From: an uncultured Pelagibacteraceae bacterium
Lineage (GTDB): Bacteria > Pseudomonadota > Alphaproteobacteria > Pelagibacterales > Pelagibacteraceae
Assembly (NCBI GenBank): GCA_902524235.1
Contig: CABZCF010000005.1
Coordinates: forward strand, 1-64,000
Direction: 5' to 3'
Length of the DNA: 64,000 bases
Position 1 is the first letter of the stretch; each line of letters starts with the position of its first letter. Below are positions 30,251 to 40,406 of the stretch, one piece after another. The notes below the pieces were generated by a model. The model had not been told where the DNA came from and ran no database searches. It saw nothing but the letters and a program-made list of their open reading frames with translations. The translations under genes and the position numbers were made by a program.

Positions 30251-31345
30251 ATGAAATTAACGAAATTTAAAAAACTAAAGTTTCAGTCATACAAGCCTGG
30301 AAAACACGAAATACCTAATTTAAATGATACCAAAAAAATAATTAAATTATCAGCAAATGAATCTGCATTAGGAGCAAGTTCAAAAGTTAAAGCAATTTTG
30401 AGAAATAATGTTAGTACCTCTAAATATCCAGACTACACATCTAAACTATTAAGAAAACAAATTTCAACTAAATTTAATTGCGACGTTAATAAAGTAATCT
30501 GTGGATCTGGTTCAGATGAGATTATTCAAATGCTGTGTCAGTTATTTTTAAGTAAAAGTGACCAGGTTATAGTTCCACAATTTAGTTTTTTGATGTATAG
30601 AATTTATGCATCTATTTCAGGAGCGAAAGTAATTTATTCTAAAGAGAAAAATTTTACAATTTCTATTGATAATATAATTAAAAATGTAAGCAAAAAAACT
30701 AAAATTGTCTTTTTAGCAAATCCTAACAATCCTACTGGTACCTATCTTTATAAAAAAGATTTAATCAATTTAAGAAAAAGATTAAGAAAAGATATTTTAT
30801 TAGTTATTGATGACGCATATTATGAATATATGAAAGATAAGAACTATGCTTCCGGACTCGAAATATTTAAAAACCACAAAAATGTTTTTATATTGAGAAC
30901 ATTTTCAAAAATTTATGGATTAGCGGCTTTAAGAATTGGCTGGGGTTATGGTGATAAAAATATTATTAATGCTTTAAATTCAATTAAACCACCATTTAAT
31001 GTTAATGAGGTTGCGCAATTATGTGCAATTGAGGCACTAAAAGACAATAAATTTATTAACAAGTCAATTAAACACAATTTATTGTGGAGTAAAAAAATTA
31101 AAAAATCGTTAGAGCAATTTAATATTTATTCAAATAAAATTAGTGCAAACTTTCTACTACTAAACTTTAATAGTTGTAAATTATCTGCGAACAAAATTGA
31201 AAAAAAATTAGAAAAAAAAGGTATTATTTTAAGAGAAATGAAAACCTATGGTATCGACAATCATCTGAGATTAACAATTGGCAATATTGCTGAAAATAAA
31301 TTATTTCTTAAAGAAGTTAAAAATATATTTAAAAATGTTCAATAA
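30251..31345 (+). CDS. hisC: Histidinol-phosphate aminotransferase
   Basis: PLP-dependent class I/II aminotransferase, 364 residues, acting in histidine synthesis and often also on aromatic 2-oxo acids. 'LSANESALGAS', 'NPNNPTGTYL', and the PLP lysine in 'RTFSKIYGLAALRIGWG' are visible. It partly overlaps a prephenate dehydrogenase gene, which in alphaproteobacteria suggests a role in tyrosine or phenylalanine synthesis as well. It is divergent from metX across 188 bp. Confidence 0.9.
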   Translation: MKLTKFKKLKFQSYKPGKHEIPNLNDTKKIIKLSANESALGASSKVKAILRNNVSTSKYPDYTSKLLRKQISTKFNCDVNKVICGSGSDEIIQMLCQLFLSKSDQVIVPQFSFLMYRIYASISGAKVIYSKEKNFTISIDNIIKNVSKKTKIVFLANPNNPTGTYLYKKDLINLRKRLRKDILLVIDDAYYEYMKDKNYASGLEIFKNHKNVFILRTFSKIYGLAALRIGWGYGDKNIINALNSIKPPFNVNEVAQLCAIEALKDNKFINKSIKHNLLWSKKIKKSLEQFNIYSNKISANFLLLNFNSCKLSANKIEKKLEKKGIILREMKTYGIDNHLRLTIGNIAENKLFLKEVKNIFKNVQ

Positions 31346-32216
31346 TGTTTTAATTGTTGGTTGTGGCTTAATTGGTTCTTCAATCTTAAAAAGCTCAATA
31401 AAAAATAAAATTTCAAAAAATATCTATGTTTACGAAAAATTAAAAAAAAATATAAAAATCATAAGAAAAATAAATAAGAGAATTAAATTCATCCCTAACT
31501 TAAACAAAGATCTAGAAATGATGAATTTCATAATAATTTGTGCTCCCATGAGCGAATATAAATTTATCTTTCCAAAAATAAACAAATTTATGTCAGAAGA
31601 TTCAGTTATAACAGAGGTGGGATCTACTAAACGAAATTTGATTAAATTTACAAAAAATAAAAACTTAATTTTAAGTCATCCTATCGCTGGATCTGAGGTT
31701 AGTGGGCCAAAGTTTGGAAGCAAAGATTTATTTAATAAGAAATGGTGTATCTTAATTAACAAAGGTAAAAAGAGCAAAATTAATACTGTAAAAAAATTTT
31801 GGAAAAAACTAGGTTCTAACGTAATTTTGATGAATGCTAAAGAGCACGATAAAATTTTTGCCATTACAAGTCATCTTCCACATTTAATAGCTTATAACTT
31901 AATAAAAACAGCTCAAGATTATCAAAAGGTTGAAAAAAAAAATATAATCAAATATAGCGCTGGTGGCTTAAGAGATTTTTCAAGAACAGCTGCATCCAAC
32001 GAAATTATGTGGAGAGATATATTTTTTAGTAATAAAGATAATATGATTAATTCAATTAATAAATTTATTAAAAACCTTAATTTAATAAAAAAAAAAATTA
32101 AAGCCAACAAAGATAAAGAGCTTAAAAAAATTTTGACGAATTCAAAAAAAGTCCGAAAGCAAATTATTGACTGGAAACAAGATGTTTCAAAACCAGATTT
32201 TGGAAGAGAAATTTAG
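31335..32216 (+). CDS. tyrA: Prephenate/arogenate dehydrogenase
   Basis: NAD(P)-dependent enzyme of tyrosine synthesis, 293 residues. The Rossmann motif is 'VLIVGCGLIGSSI', the catalytic-region signatures are 'ICAPMSEY', 'EVGSTKRNLI' and 'SHPIAGSEVSGP', and 'ITSHLPHLIAYNL' is typical. The ORF track begins 19 codons upstream. I chose the ATG at 31335 because the Rossmann fold begins there, overlapping hisC by 11 bp. The C-terminal half is very lysine-rich. Prephenate versus arogenate preference cannot be told. Confidence 0.9.
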   Translation: MFNNVLIVGCGLIGSSILKSSIKNKISKNIYVYEKLKKNIKIIRKINKRIKFIPNLNKDLEMMNFIIICAPMSEYKFIFPKINKFMSEDSVITEVGSTKRNLIKFTKNKNLILSHPIAGSEVSGPKFGSKDLFNKKWCILINKGKKSKINTVKKFWKKLGSNVILMNAKEHDKIFAITSHLPHLIAYNLIKTAQDYQKVEKKNIIKYSAGGLRDFSRTAASNEIMWRDIFFSNKDNMINSINKFIKNLNLIKKKIKANKDKELKKILTNSKKVRKQIIDWKQDVSKPDFGREI

Positions 32217-32962
32217 ATTTTATATATTTTTTTTACTTTTAGATTAGTAGTTTGCTGAATTATATTTATTGTATTTTTGATTGGCATTATTAAAACTTTT
32301 TTCCTAGGTCCATAAGCATGTATTAGCATTCTATTATTTAAACAAACCGCAACATGTCCATTCCAAAAAATTATATCCCCTTTCGAATACGTTTTTTTAA
32401 TTTTATAACCCTTTTTAATTTTAATTTGGTCAATCGTATCTCTTGGAAAAAATTTCCGATTAAATTTATAATACATTTGTATTAAAGCGGAACAATCTAT
32501 ACCCATGTAAGATTTTCCTCCCCATTTATAAGGACAATTTAAAAATAATTTAAAAATTTTATTATAATCATTAACTTTTCTATCTATTGGTATAACTTCT
32601 TTTCTTTTTATCCATTTATTATTTTCAAACATAATCAGATTTTTTTTTGACTTTAAAATTTCTATTTCACTTAAAAAAGGAAGGAAGGTATTGGATAGTT
32701 TGGTTTTTCCTTTTTTTTGTAAATAGATCCTTGATTTCAGACATATTACTTTATGAGTTGGTTTATAGTTTGATCTAAAATTGTTAAAATTTATGTAACC
32801 AATATATCTGTCATAAAAATTTTTAATTTTAATATAATTTTTGCTTCTTGATATGATTTGAAATTTTTCACCGTAAATTAATTGACTACTAACCTTAGAA
32901 GATTTCTTTGGCTCCAAAAGAACATTTATAACTGGCTTTGTGCAAAAAAAATTATTTTCCAC
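32213..32962 (-). CDS. NlpC/P60 family cysteine peptidase with SH3-like domain
   Basis: A 249-residue peptidase that likely cuts gamma-D-glutamyl-diamino acid bonds in peptidoglycan peptides. An SH3-like domain (about residues 10-65) precedes the NlpC/P60 core with the catalytic Cys in 'YMGIDCSALIQMYY', the catalytic His in 'WNGHVAVCL', and a following 'HAYGP'. No signal peptide or membrane segment is seen, so it is probably cytosolic. It overlaps the AmpG-like gene by 11 bp, which fits cleavage of imported muropeptides. This role is inferred. Confidence 0.82.
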   Translation of the reverse strand: MENNFFCTKPVINVLLEPKKSSKVSSQLIYGEKFQIISRSKNYIKIKNFYDRYIGYINFNNFRSNYKPTHKVICLKSRIYLQKKGKTKLSNTFLPFLSEIEILKSKKNLIMFENNKWIKRKEVIPIDRKVNDYNKIFKLFLNCPYKWGGKSYMGIDCSALIQMYYKFNRKFFPRDTIDQIKIKKGYKIKKTYSKGDIIFWNGHVAVCLNNRMLIHAYGPRKKVLIMPIKNTINIIQQTTNLKVKKIYKI

Positions 32963-34322
32963 TTATTACAATTTTATCTTTAATAAACCACAAACATATT
33001 AATGAAGGAATTACCATCAAAGTAGTGATTATAAAAAAAGTACCCCAATCACCATTTAACCAATCAACTAAAGCTCCAGAGGAGGATGCAAGTGTAGTCC
33101 TTCCAGCTGTACCAATCGAAGCAAGTAGTGCGTATTGAGTTGCAGTATATGTTCTGTCTACAAGCAAAGATATAAAGGCAACAAAAGCAACAGTTGCAAA
33201 TGCAGCTGAGATATCATCAGCTATGACTGCTAAAGCAAATAGCCATTCAGATTTGCCTGACCAAGCAAGTAAAGCAAATAAAAGATTTGTTGCGGCCATA
33301 AAACCTCCAGCAACAAACATTGTTTTGATGGTTCCTGATCTCATAGCAAACACCCCACCAATTAAAGTAAAAACCACAGTCGTTATCCAACCCAATGTTT
33401 TAGAATAAATTGCAATTTCTCCTTTAGAAAAACCAATTTCCTTATAAAATACAATAGACATCCTACCAAGAAAAGCTTCCCCAATTTTGAATAAAAATAC
33501 AAAACCTAGTATCCAAATAGCAATTGTAAATCCATTTTTTTTGAAAAAGCTAATTATTGGATTTCCGATAGTTCCTGATATGTATGCAACAAATCTACTT
33601 AATTTATTTGATGATCCTAGTTTTTCCTCAATTAATTTATCATTTTCCGATTGTTTTATTTGTCTTAGATTATTACTTTGTTCGTGAACAAACATTAAAG
33701 CTATGTTCATCAAAATAACTATTCCGCCCAAAACTAAAAAAGTCGATTGCCAATAATCCTCAATACCAACATTTTCAAAAAACTGTGCTGTAAATAAAGC
33801 AATTACTCCACCAAGCTTATATCCTGTCCACCATCCTACAACAGCTACTGCGGCACCTGCTGCCATTGATTTTCCTTCATTAGCATTAATTTGCTCAATT
33901 CTTAAAGCATCAACCGTTATATCTTGGGTCGCAGATGCAGTTGCAATAATTAATCCAACTCCAATAAGAAGAGCTAAATTTTGTGTAGGATTTATTACAC
34001 TCCAAATTAATAAACTTAACAAAATAATTAATTGCATTAAAACTATCCACCCTCGTCTATGACCAATTTTTTTTGATAAATAAGGTATTTGTATTCTATC
34101 CACTAAAGGAGCCCATAAATAATTAAATGCGTAAACACCGAATATCAAACCTGCCCATCCAATAGTTGATCTACTCAACCCCTCCTCTTTGAGCCATAAA
34201 CTCAAACTGCTAGCAATTAAAACCCATGGAAAACCACTTATTGCTCCTAATAAAAGAATTCTTAACATTCTAATATCTCTATAAACTAGTATTGACTCAG
34301 ACCAGGATTGTTTTTTTTTCAA
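32952..34322 (-). CDS. ampG: AmpG-like MFS muropeptide permease
   Basis: A 456-residue major facilitator with about 12 hydrophobic segments. 'LLGAISGFPWVLIASSLSLW', 'WAPLVDRI', 'GHRRGWIVLMQ' and 'ATASATQDITVDALRIE' match the AmpG family, which imports anhydro-muropeptides from the periplasm. The position between trkH and a cytosolic-looking NlpC/P60 peptidase supports a peptidoglycan recycling role. Substrate is inferred from the family. Confidence 0.85.
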   Translation of the reverse strand: MKKKQSWSESILVYRDIRMLRILLLGAISGFPWVLIASSLSLWLKEEGLSRSTIGWAGLIFGVYAFNYLWAPLVDRIQIPYLSKKIGHRRGWIVLMQLIILLSLLIWSVINPTQNLALLIGVGLIIATASATQDITVDALRIEQINANEGKSMAAGAAVAVVGWWTGYKLGGVIALFTAQFFENVGIEDYWQSTFLVLGGIVILMNIALMFVHEQSNNLRQIKQSENDKLIEEKLGSSNKLSRFVAYISGTIGNPIISFFKKNGFTIAIWILGFVFLFKIGEAFLGRMSIVFYKEIGFSKGEIAIYSKTLGWITTVVFTLIGGVFAMRSGTIKTMFVAGGFMAATNLLFALLAWSGKSEWLFALAVIADDISAAFATVAFVAFISLLVDRTYTATQYALLASIGTAGRTTLASSSGALVDWLNGDWGTFFIITTLMVIPSLICLWFIKDKIVISGK

Positions 34323-34325
34323 TCA

Positions 34326-35774
34326 TTAAAATTTTCTCCAAAACGACGGGATAAATAAAACTAAAATTGCAAAAAGTTCAAGTCTACCTAGTATCATTGC
34401 AAAACTTAAAATCCATTTTGAATTATTAGAAATTTCCGCAAAATTTCCATTAGGACCAATGTTATCTCCTAGTCCAGGACCAACATTAGATATTGCTGTA
34501 GCAGCAGCTGATAACGCTGATACAAGATCAAGACCGTTAATTGTTAATAAAGAAGTAACTATAAAAAAAATTATAAAGTATAAATATATAAACGAGATTA
34601 CCGATGACATAAATTTTTCATCAATATTTTGTTTTTCATATTTCATATTAAATACTCCGTGAGGATATATTATTTTCTTTATCTGATTAGAAAAAAACTG
34701 ATATAAGATTTGAACTCTAAATATTTTTATTCCACATGTCGTAGATCCTGCACATCCTCCAATAAACATGAGGATCAGAAAGAAAAATAGTGGGAAATTA
34801 CCCCAGCTACTGTAGTTTTCAGTGACATATCCAGTTCCAGTTAAAACAGATACAACATTAAATGAAACTGAAAGAAAATCTATTTCATAAAAATTTTTGT
34901 TAACTATTGAAAGATAAATAAACAAGAAAAATATGGAAAATATAACAATCTTAAAAAATAATTTAATTTGGCTATCTGATATAAATATTTTTTTATCTCC
35001 GTTTAAAAACTTTAAGTAAACAATAAAAGGAATACTGCCTGATAAAATAAAAATTATGGAAGTGATTTCTATGTATGAATTATTAAAATATCCAATCGAT
35101 TCATTATAATTAGAAAAACCTCCGGTTGCTATTGTAGTCATTGCATGAGTAAAACTATCAAAAAAATTCATTCCGCAAATTTTGTATAAAATTGAACACA
35201 AAAAAGTAAGTGATAAATAAATTAAAATTAATCTAAGAGATATCTCTTTTGTTTTTGGTAGAACTTTTTCAGTTTTATCATTTGTTGATATTTTAAATAA
35301 TTGCATACCACCTACATTCATTATTGGCATTAGTGTTATAGCCATGACAATGATTCCGATTCCACCTAACCATTGTAACATTGACCGCCATAGCAATATA
35401 CTTTTTGGTGTATCATTCAGGTTAGAAATTATTGTTGAACCCGTAGTAGTAATCCCAGACATGCTCTCAAAAAAAGCATCAGTTAGAGACAAATTTATTT
35501 CAGAAAAAATAAATGGCAATGACCCAAATATTGCAATACTTAACCATGAAAGAGACGTAAGCAAAAAAGCTTGTTGTAAGTTTATTTTTTTGTCATGGTC
35601 TAAATTTGAGAGATAAAATAACATTCCGAATATTATTGTAGCTAAACCTGATACAATAAAACCTGAGTCTGATTCACTATATACTAATTGTATCAACACT
35701 GGGATTATCATTGATAAACCTAGAATAATTTGCAGCAAGCCTAGAGTGAAAAAAACTGTTTTGTAATTGGACAT
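34326..35774 (-). CDS. trkH: Trk-type potassium uptake protein TrkH
   Basis: Membrane pore protein for K+ uptake, 482 residues with many hydrophobic segments. Four selectivity-filter repeats can be seen: 'ITTTGST', 'IATGGF', 'LTGTGYV' and 'ISNVGPG'. It needs a TrkA partner, which is not in the window. It is 3 bp upstream of the AmpG-like gene on the same strand and diverges from lysK across 88 bp. Confidence 0.92.
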   Translation of the reverse strand: MSNYKTVFFTLGLLQIILGLSMIIPVLIQLVYSESDSGFIVSGLATIIFGMLFYLSNLDHDKKINLQQAFLLTSLSWLSIAIFGSLPFIFSEINLSLTDAFFESMSGITTTGSTIISNLNDTPKSILLWRSMLQWLGGIGIIVMAITLMPIMNVGGMQLFKISTNDKTEKVLPKTKEISLRLILIYLSLTFLCSILYKICGMNFFDSFTHAMTTIATGGFSNYNESIGYFNNSYIEITSIIFILSGSIPFIVYLKFLNGDKKIFISDSQIKLFFKIVIFSIFFLFIYLSIVNKNFYEIDFLSVSFNVVSVLTGTGYVTENYSSWGNFPLFFFLILMFIGGCAGSTTCGIKIFRVQILYQFFSNQIKKIIYPHGVFNMKYEKQNIDEKFMSSVISFIYLYFIIFFIVTSLLTINGLDLVSALSAAATAISNVGPGLGDNIGPNGNFAEISNNSKWILSFAMILGRLELFAILVLFIPSFWRKF

Positions 35775-35862
35775 TTTGAATGGACATTATTTTATGGTAA
35801 ATAAATTTCAACTCTATTAGAAAAAAATATAATAGTATTTATGGGGAAAATTTAGGTTAATT

Positions 35863-37431
35863 GTGCTAGACAAAGAAAACATTGAAAAAACTAACGCCTG
35901 GCCTTTCGTTGAGGCTAAAAAAATTTTAAGAGAAAGAAAAAAAAATATAGATAAAAAAGGTAAGATTATTTTGCAAACAGGCTATGGACCAAGTGGTTTA
36001 CCGCATATAGGGACTTTTGGTGAGGTAGCTAGAACTTCAATGGTGGTAAATGCTCTAAATCACTTAACAGATATCCCCAAAGAAATTATTACCTTTTCGG
36101 ACGACATGGATGGTTTAAGAAAAATTCCAGATAATGTTCCAAATAAAGAAATATTAAATAAAAATCTAAGTAAGCCCCTAACTAAAGTTCCTGATCCGTT
36201 TGGAAAATTTAATAGTTTTGGGGAGCATAATAATGAAATGTTAAAAAATTTTTTAAACAATTTTAAATTTAGCTATACCTTTCAAAGTTCTACAGAACTT
36301 TACAAAAAGGGTTTTTTCAATGAAACATTAATACTAATTTTAAATAATTTTAATGAAATTATGAACATAATTATTCCAACATTAGGAAAGGAAAGGCAAA
36401 AAACATACTCACCATTTTTACCTATATGTCCCAATACCGAAAAAGTACTAGAGATACCCGTAAAAGAAATTAAAAATAAAGAAAATAAAATTATATTTGA
36501 TAATAATGGTAAAGATTTAGAGGCTAGTATTTTAGATGGTAATTGTAAACTACAATGGAAAGTTGATTGGGCAATGAGATGGTATGCATTAGATGTAGAT
36601 TTTGAGATGTATGGAAAAGACCTTATTGAAAGTGCAATCCTATCAACAAAAATAATTAAAGTTCTAGGAAAAAATAATCCATCTGGATTTGCATATGAGT
36701 TATTTTTAGATGAAAAAGGCGAAAAGATATCTAAATCAAAAGGAAATGGAATCACAATTGATCAATGGCTTAAATACGCATCTCCGGAGAGCTTATCTCT
36801 TTTTATGTATCAAAACCCTAAGAGAGCAAAGAAACTTTATGATGAAGTTGTTTCAAAAGCTGTAGATGAATATTTAAATTTTATAGATAAAAGTAAGACG
36901 CAAGATGAATTACAGCTATTGTTAAATCCTGCATGGCATGTTCATAATGGTAAGGTTCCAAAAGAGGATATTATTATGAGTTTTTCAATGCTACTAAATT
37001 TAGTTGAGACAAGTAACGCGACGTCTAAAGAAATACTTTGGAAATTTGTAAAAAAATATAAAACCAACATAAATGAAAAAAATTTTCCAATTTTTGATCA
37101 ATTAATTGGTTATGCAATTAAATATTTTGATGAAGTTATTAAGAAAACAAAAAAATATATAAAACCAAATAGTGAGGAGAGAAAAGCGCTAAATCAACTA
37201 GTAAAAAAACTTGAGAATTGTAACAATAAAATGACACCTGAGGAAATACAGACTGAAATATACACAGTTGGAAAAGAAAATGGATACAAAGATAAACTCA
37301 GAGATTGGTTTAAATTAATTTATCAGGTAATTTTTGGAGATGAAAATGGACCAAGAATGGGTTTTTTTATAAGCTTTTTTGGTTTAAGTGAGACAATTGA
37401 ATTAATTAAAAATAAATTAAATAATGTTTGA
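35863..37431 (+). CDS. lysK: Lysyl-tRNA synthetase, class I
   Basis: Charges tRNA-Lys. The 522 residues belong to the class I, archaeal-type LysRS: the HIGH-type motif is 'GPSGLPHIGTFGEVART' and the KMSKS-type motif is 'KISKSKGNG'. It replaces the class II LysS of many bacteria and is the usual form in alphaproteobacteria. It starts with GTG; a TTTAGG purine patch lies 6 bp upstream and the nearer ATG at 35841 runs into a stop. It overlaps pyrD by 8 bp. Confidence 0.93.
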   Translation: MLDKENIEKTNAWPFVEAKKILRERKKNIDKKGKIILQTGYGPSGLPHIGTFGEVARTSMVVNALNHLTDIPKEIITFSDDMDGLRKIPDNVPNKEILNKNLSKPLTKVPDPFGKFNSFGEHNNEMLKNFLNNFKFSYTFQSSTELYKKGFFNETLILILNNFNEIMNIIIPTLGKERQKTYSPFLPICPNTEKVLEIPVKEIKNKENKIIFDNNGKDLEASILDGNCKLQWKVDWAMRWYALDVDFEMYGKDLIESAILSTKIIKVLGKNNPSGFAYELFLDEKGEKISKSKGNGITIDQWLKYASPESLSLFMYQNPKRAKKLYDEVVSKAVDEYLNFIDKSKTQDELQLLLNPAWHVHNGKVPKEDIIMSFSMLLNLVETSNATSKEILWKFVKKYKTNINEKNFPIFDQLIGYAIKYFDEVIKKTKKYIKPNSEERKALNQLVKKLENCNNKMTPEEIQTEIYTVGKENGYKDKLRDWFKLIYQVIFGDENGPRMGFFISFFGLSETIELIKNKLNNV

Positions 37432-38470
37432 TATTTTAAGACCTTTTCTTTTTAAAATTAATCCTGAAACTGCACATTCTTTAGCAATAAATGCTTTAAA
37501 ATTTGGAAACATTGCCTCTATCAAAATAAATAAATCTCCACGAATAGAAACGTCAATATTTAGCGAAAAAATACATTCTCCAATAGGTGTTGCAGCAGGT
37601 TTTGATAAGAATGCCGAAGTTTATAACTCTTTATTTAATTTAGGGTTTGGATTTGTAGAAGTTGGAACCGTAACACCTAAACCACAATTTGGAAATCCAA
37701 GACCAAGAGTATTTAGATTAGAAGAAGACGAGGCTCTAATAAATAGATTGGGTTTTAACAATCAAGGATGTGAAGAAATTAGTTTGAGAATAAAAAAAAA
37801 TAAACCTAAAGGTTTGTTGGGAATAAATATTGGCCCAAATAAAGATTCAAGTGATAGAATTGAAGACTACACTACATGCCTAAAAAAATTTATAAATCTT
37901 GCAAGCTATATAACAATTAATATATCTTCTCCTAATACTAAAAATCTTAGAGATTTTCATAAAACAAGTGAATTAAATAATTTAATCAAATCAATACTTG
38001 GAGAAAAAAATAAAGCTAATTCAAGGATACCTATAGCAGTTAAAATTTCACCGGACTTATCATCAGATGAAGTAGAAAAAATTTCCCAAATATTAATAGA
38101 TAATAAAATTGAAACTATAATTATATCTAATTCGACTGATAGAAATAGAGAAAGTTTGACAAATATTAATAGATTTGAAAAAGGTGGGTTATCAGGAAAG
38201 CCTATAGAAAAAATTTCTAACAGAATAATTAACAAATTCTATAATCTTGTAGGAAAACAGATTAAGATCATCGGAGTAGGTGGCGTAGACTCTGCAAAAA
38301 GTGCTTATGAGAAAATTCTAAGCGGCGCAACCCTAGTGCAACTTTACACAGGAATGGTTTATAGGGGTCCGCGTATTGCAGCACAAATTAATAACGGATT
38401 AATTAAAATCTTAGAACAAGAAGGTATAAATAATATAAATGATGTGGTTGGAATTAAAAAATCAACTTGA
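37424..38470 (+). CDS. pyrD: Dihydroorotate dehydrogenase (quinone), class 2
   Basis: FMN enzyme of pyrimidine synthesis, passing electrons to quinone at the membrane. The 348 residues include the N-terminal helical extension typical of class 2 ('LRPFLFKINPETAHSLAI'). 'GVAAGFDKNAEVYNSL', the catalytic serine in 'NISSPNTKNLRD', and 'IIGVGGVDSAKSAYEKILSG' are present. It overlaps lysK by 8 bp and precedes rpmB. Confidence 0.95.
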   Translation: MFDILRPFLFKINPETAHSLAINALKFGNIASIKINKSPRIETSIFSEKIHSPIGVAAGFDKNAEVYNSLFNLGFGFVEVGTVTPKPQFGNPRPRVFRLEEDEALINRLGFNNQGCEEISLRIKKNKPKGLLGINIGPNKDSSDRIEDYTTCLKKFINLASYITINISSPNTKNLRDFHKTSELNNLIKSILGEKNKANSRIPIAVKISPDLSSDEVEKISQILIDNKIETIIISNSTDRNRESLTNINRFEKGGLSGKPIEKISNRIINKFYNLVGKQIKIIGVGGVDSAKSAYEKILSGATLVQLYTGMVYRGPRIAAQINNGLIKILEQEGINNINDVVGIKKST

Positions 38471-38504
38471 CGATTGATCCACGAAATTCTATATAAGCTT
38501 CACT

Positions 38505-38786
38505 ATGTCAAAAAAATGCGAACTTACTGGTAAAATACCTCTTAAGGGTCATAATGTAAGTCATGCTAATAATAAGACAAAAAGAAAATTTTTACCTAAT
38601 TTGAAAAAGGTTTATTTCAAAAGCGAAATTTTAAAAAGAAATTTAAAACTAACCGTTTCAAATGCAGGGGTAAGATCAGTTGATAAAAAAGGTAGTTTTG
38701 ATGAATTCTTAAAATCTACGAAGACTAAATATTTGTCTTTAAGATTAAAAAAAATGAAAAAAACAATCCTTAACAAAACTGCTTAG
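38505..38786 (+). CDS. rpmB: 50S ribosomal protein L28
   Basis: The 93 residues begin 'MSKKCELTGKIPLKGHNVSH', the L28 signature, and are basic throughout. The 34 bp after pyrD are the only spacer. The stop TAG shares its last base with the GTG start of the next gene. Confidence 0.96.
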   Translation: MSKKCELTGKIPLKGHNVSHANNKTKRKFLPNLKKVYFKSEILKRNLKLTVSNAGVRSVDKKGSFDEFLKSTKTKYLSLRLKKMKKTILNKTA

Positions 38787-39334
38787 TGAACAAAATATTA
38801 CTTACATTGTCAATTTTGATGGGGTTAATTGTTTTAGCTTCAAATTTTCTTGTTCAGTTCCCTGTAAAAGCATATGGTCTTGAGGAAATACTAACTTACG
38901 GTGCCTTTAGCTATCCGATTGCATTTTTAATTACAGATTTAGCAAATAGGTCTTATGGAAAACTAGCTGCAAGAAAAATTGTTTATATTGGATTTGCTAT
39001 AGGCATAAGCTTTACTCTTTTATTTTCAACTAATTTTACTGATTTAATATCTTTAAGGATTGCAATTGGATCAGGGTCAGCATTTTTAATTGCCCAATTG
39101 TTAGACGTGCAAATTTTTGATAAATTAAGAAAACAGAAATGGTTCATTGCACCATTAGGATCTTCAATTATAGGTTCAACAGTCGATACTTTTTTATTTT
39201 TCTCAATATCATTTTATGGGACTGGTATACCTTGGTTTACACTTTCTCTTGGTGATTTAGCAGTAAAATTATTTGTTGCCTTAATAATGTTAATTCCTTT
39301 TAGATTATTATTATCAACACTTAAACCAGTTTGA
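38786..39334 (+). CDS. VUT family transporter (queuosine precursor transporter-like)
   Basis: A 182-residue membrane protein with five or six hydrophobic segments. 'VKAYGLEEILTYGAFSYPIAF', 'LITDLANRSYGKLAARKIV' and 'GSTVDTFLFF' match the VUT (YhhQ-related) family, thought to import queuosine precursors. Substrate is inferred. It starts with GTG, overlapping the rpmB stop by one base. Only one base separates its 3' end from that of the convergent agmatine deiminase gene. Confidence 0.72.
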   Translation: MNKILLTLSILMGLIVLASNFLVQFPVKAYGLEEILTYGAFSYPIAFLITDLANRSYGKLAARKIVYIGFAIGISFTLLFSTNFTDLISLRIAIGSGSAFLIAQLLDVQIFDKLRKQKWFIAPLGSSIIGSTVDTFLFFSISFYGTGIPWFTLSLGDLAVKLFVALIMLIPFRLLLSTLKPV

Positions 39335-39335
39335 C

Positions 39336-40406
39336 TTAAACGCTTGGCTCACTTTGGGTAATACAATGTATGGCTCCAAAACCCCAAATCAATTTTGTAC
39401 AATCTATACCAATTACTTTTCTTGTTTTAAAAAATTTTTTAAATGTTTTAATCACCGCCTTATCATTTTTATCTTTAAATAATGGTAACAAAACAGATTT
39501 ATTACATATTAAAAAATTCAAGTAACTTGCAGGAACCCTTATATTATTTATAAATATTGCTTTTGGCATGGGAATTTTAATTAAATTAAAATTTTTACCA
39601 TTAATAGTTTTAGCTTTTTTTAAAATATTAAGATTATTTTGCAAAATTTTGTAATTTACGTCTTTTTTATTATTTTCTACTGCTGTCATAATTGTATCAG
39701 GAGATACAAATCTGCAAATGTCATCAATATGGCCATGCGTATCATCACCCTTGATGCCCTTGTTAAGCCAAATAAAATTATTAACATTTAAAAATTTAGA
39801 TAGCATGTTTTCATAATCTTTTTTTTTTATACCAAAATTTCTTTGTTGAATCTTGCTGAGAAGACATTCTTTAGTTAATAAAATTGAACCCATGCCATTT
39901 ACGTCAATTGCACCACCCTCCAATACAAATTTTCTTATTTTTTTTCCAATCTTAAATGTAGGCTCTAACTTTCTGATCTTGGTAATTCTTGAGATTTTAT
40001 CATTGATCTTATTATCTAACTTAAAATCATTGTATTTAGACCAACCATTAAATTGAAAATTTATAAAAACTTTTTTTTTAATTTTTTTATTTATCAAATA
40101 AATTGGACCGAAATCTCTAATCCATACTCTATTTGAGGGAATTTTATGAAACCTAACAAGTTTTAATTTTGCTTTTTGCCTCAACAATATTTTTTTTATT
40201 TTATTTATATCTTCATTGGGTTTAATAATTAAATTTACAAATTGATTTTTTGATATAGCAGATACTATTTTTGATACGGTGTAGGGGATATTTTCAAATA
40301 GACCTGGCCAATCTTTTTTATTATAAGGCCATGTAATCCAAATTGAATCTTGTTTTTCCCACTCACCTGGCATTCTAAAACCAAGAAGAGAAAAGTTTTT
40401 AATCAT
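39336..40406 (-). CDS. aguA: Agmatine deiminase (peptidyl-arginine deiminase family)
   Basis: Hydrolyses agmatine to N-carbamoylputrescine and ammonia. The 356 residues show 'RMPGEWEKQDSIWITWPYN', 'WIRDFGPIYLI', 'LEGGAIDVNGMGSILLT', 'GDDTHGHIDDICRFV', and the catalytic cysteine in 'GFGAIHCITQSEP'. Last gene of a four-gene polyamine operon, overlapping the amidase gene by 8 bp. It could also act on larger guanidino-polyamines made by the neighbouring deoxyhypusine-synthase-like enzyme; this is inference. Confidence 0.9.
   Translation of the reverse strand: MIKNFSLLGFRMPGEWEKQDSIWITWPYNKKDWPGLFENIPYTVSKIVSAISKNQFVNLIIKPNEDINKIKKILLRQKAKLKLVRFHKIPSNRVWIRDFGPIYLINKKIKKKVFINFQFNGWSKYNDFKLDNKINDKISRITKIRKLEPTFKIGKKIRKFVLEGGAIDVNGMGSILLTKECLLSKIQQRNFGIKKKDYENMLSKFLNVNNFIWLNKGIKGDDTHGHIDDICRFVSPDTIMTAVENNKKDVNYKILQNNLNILKKAKTINGKNFNLIKIPMPKAIFINNIRVPASYLNFLICNKSVLLPLFKDKNDKAVIKTFKKFFKTRKVIGIDCTKLIWGFGAIHCITQSEPSV

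Noticed and set aside
31278-31334. Upstream extension of tyrA in the ORF track
   Set aside because: Lies wholly in hisC and precedes the Rossmann-fold start; ATG at 31335 fits the family.
36300-36755. 151-residue minus-strand ORF within lysK
   Set aside because: Antisense shadow of the class I LysRS catalytic domain; no family features.
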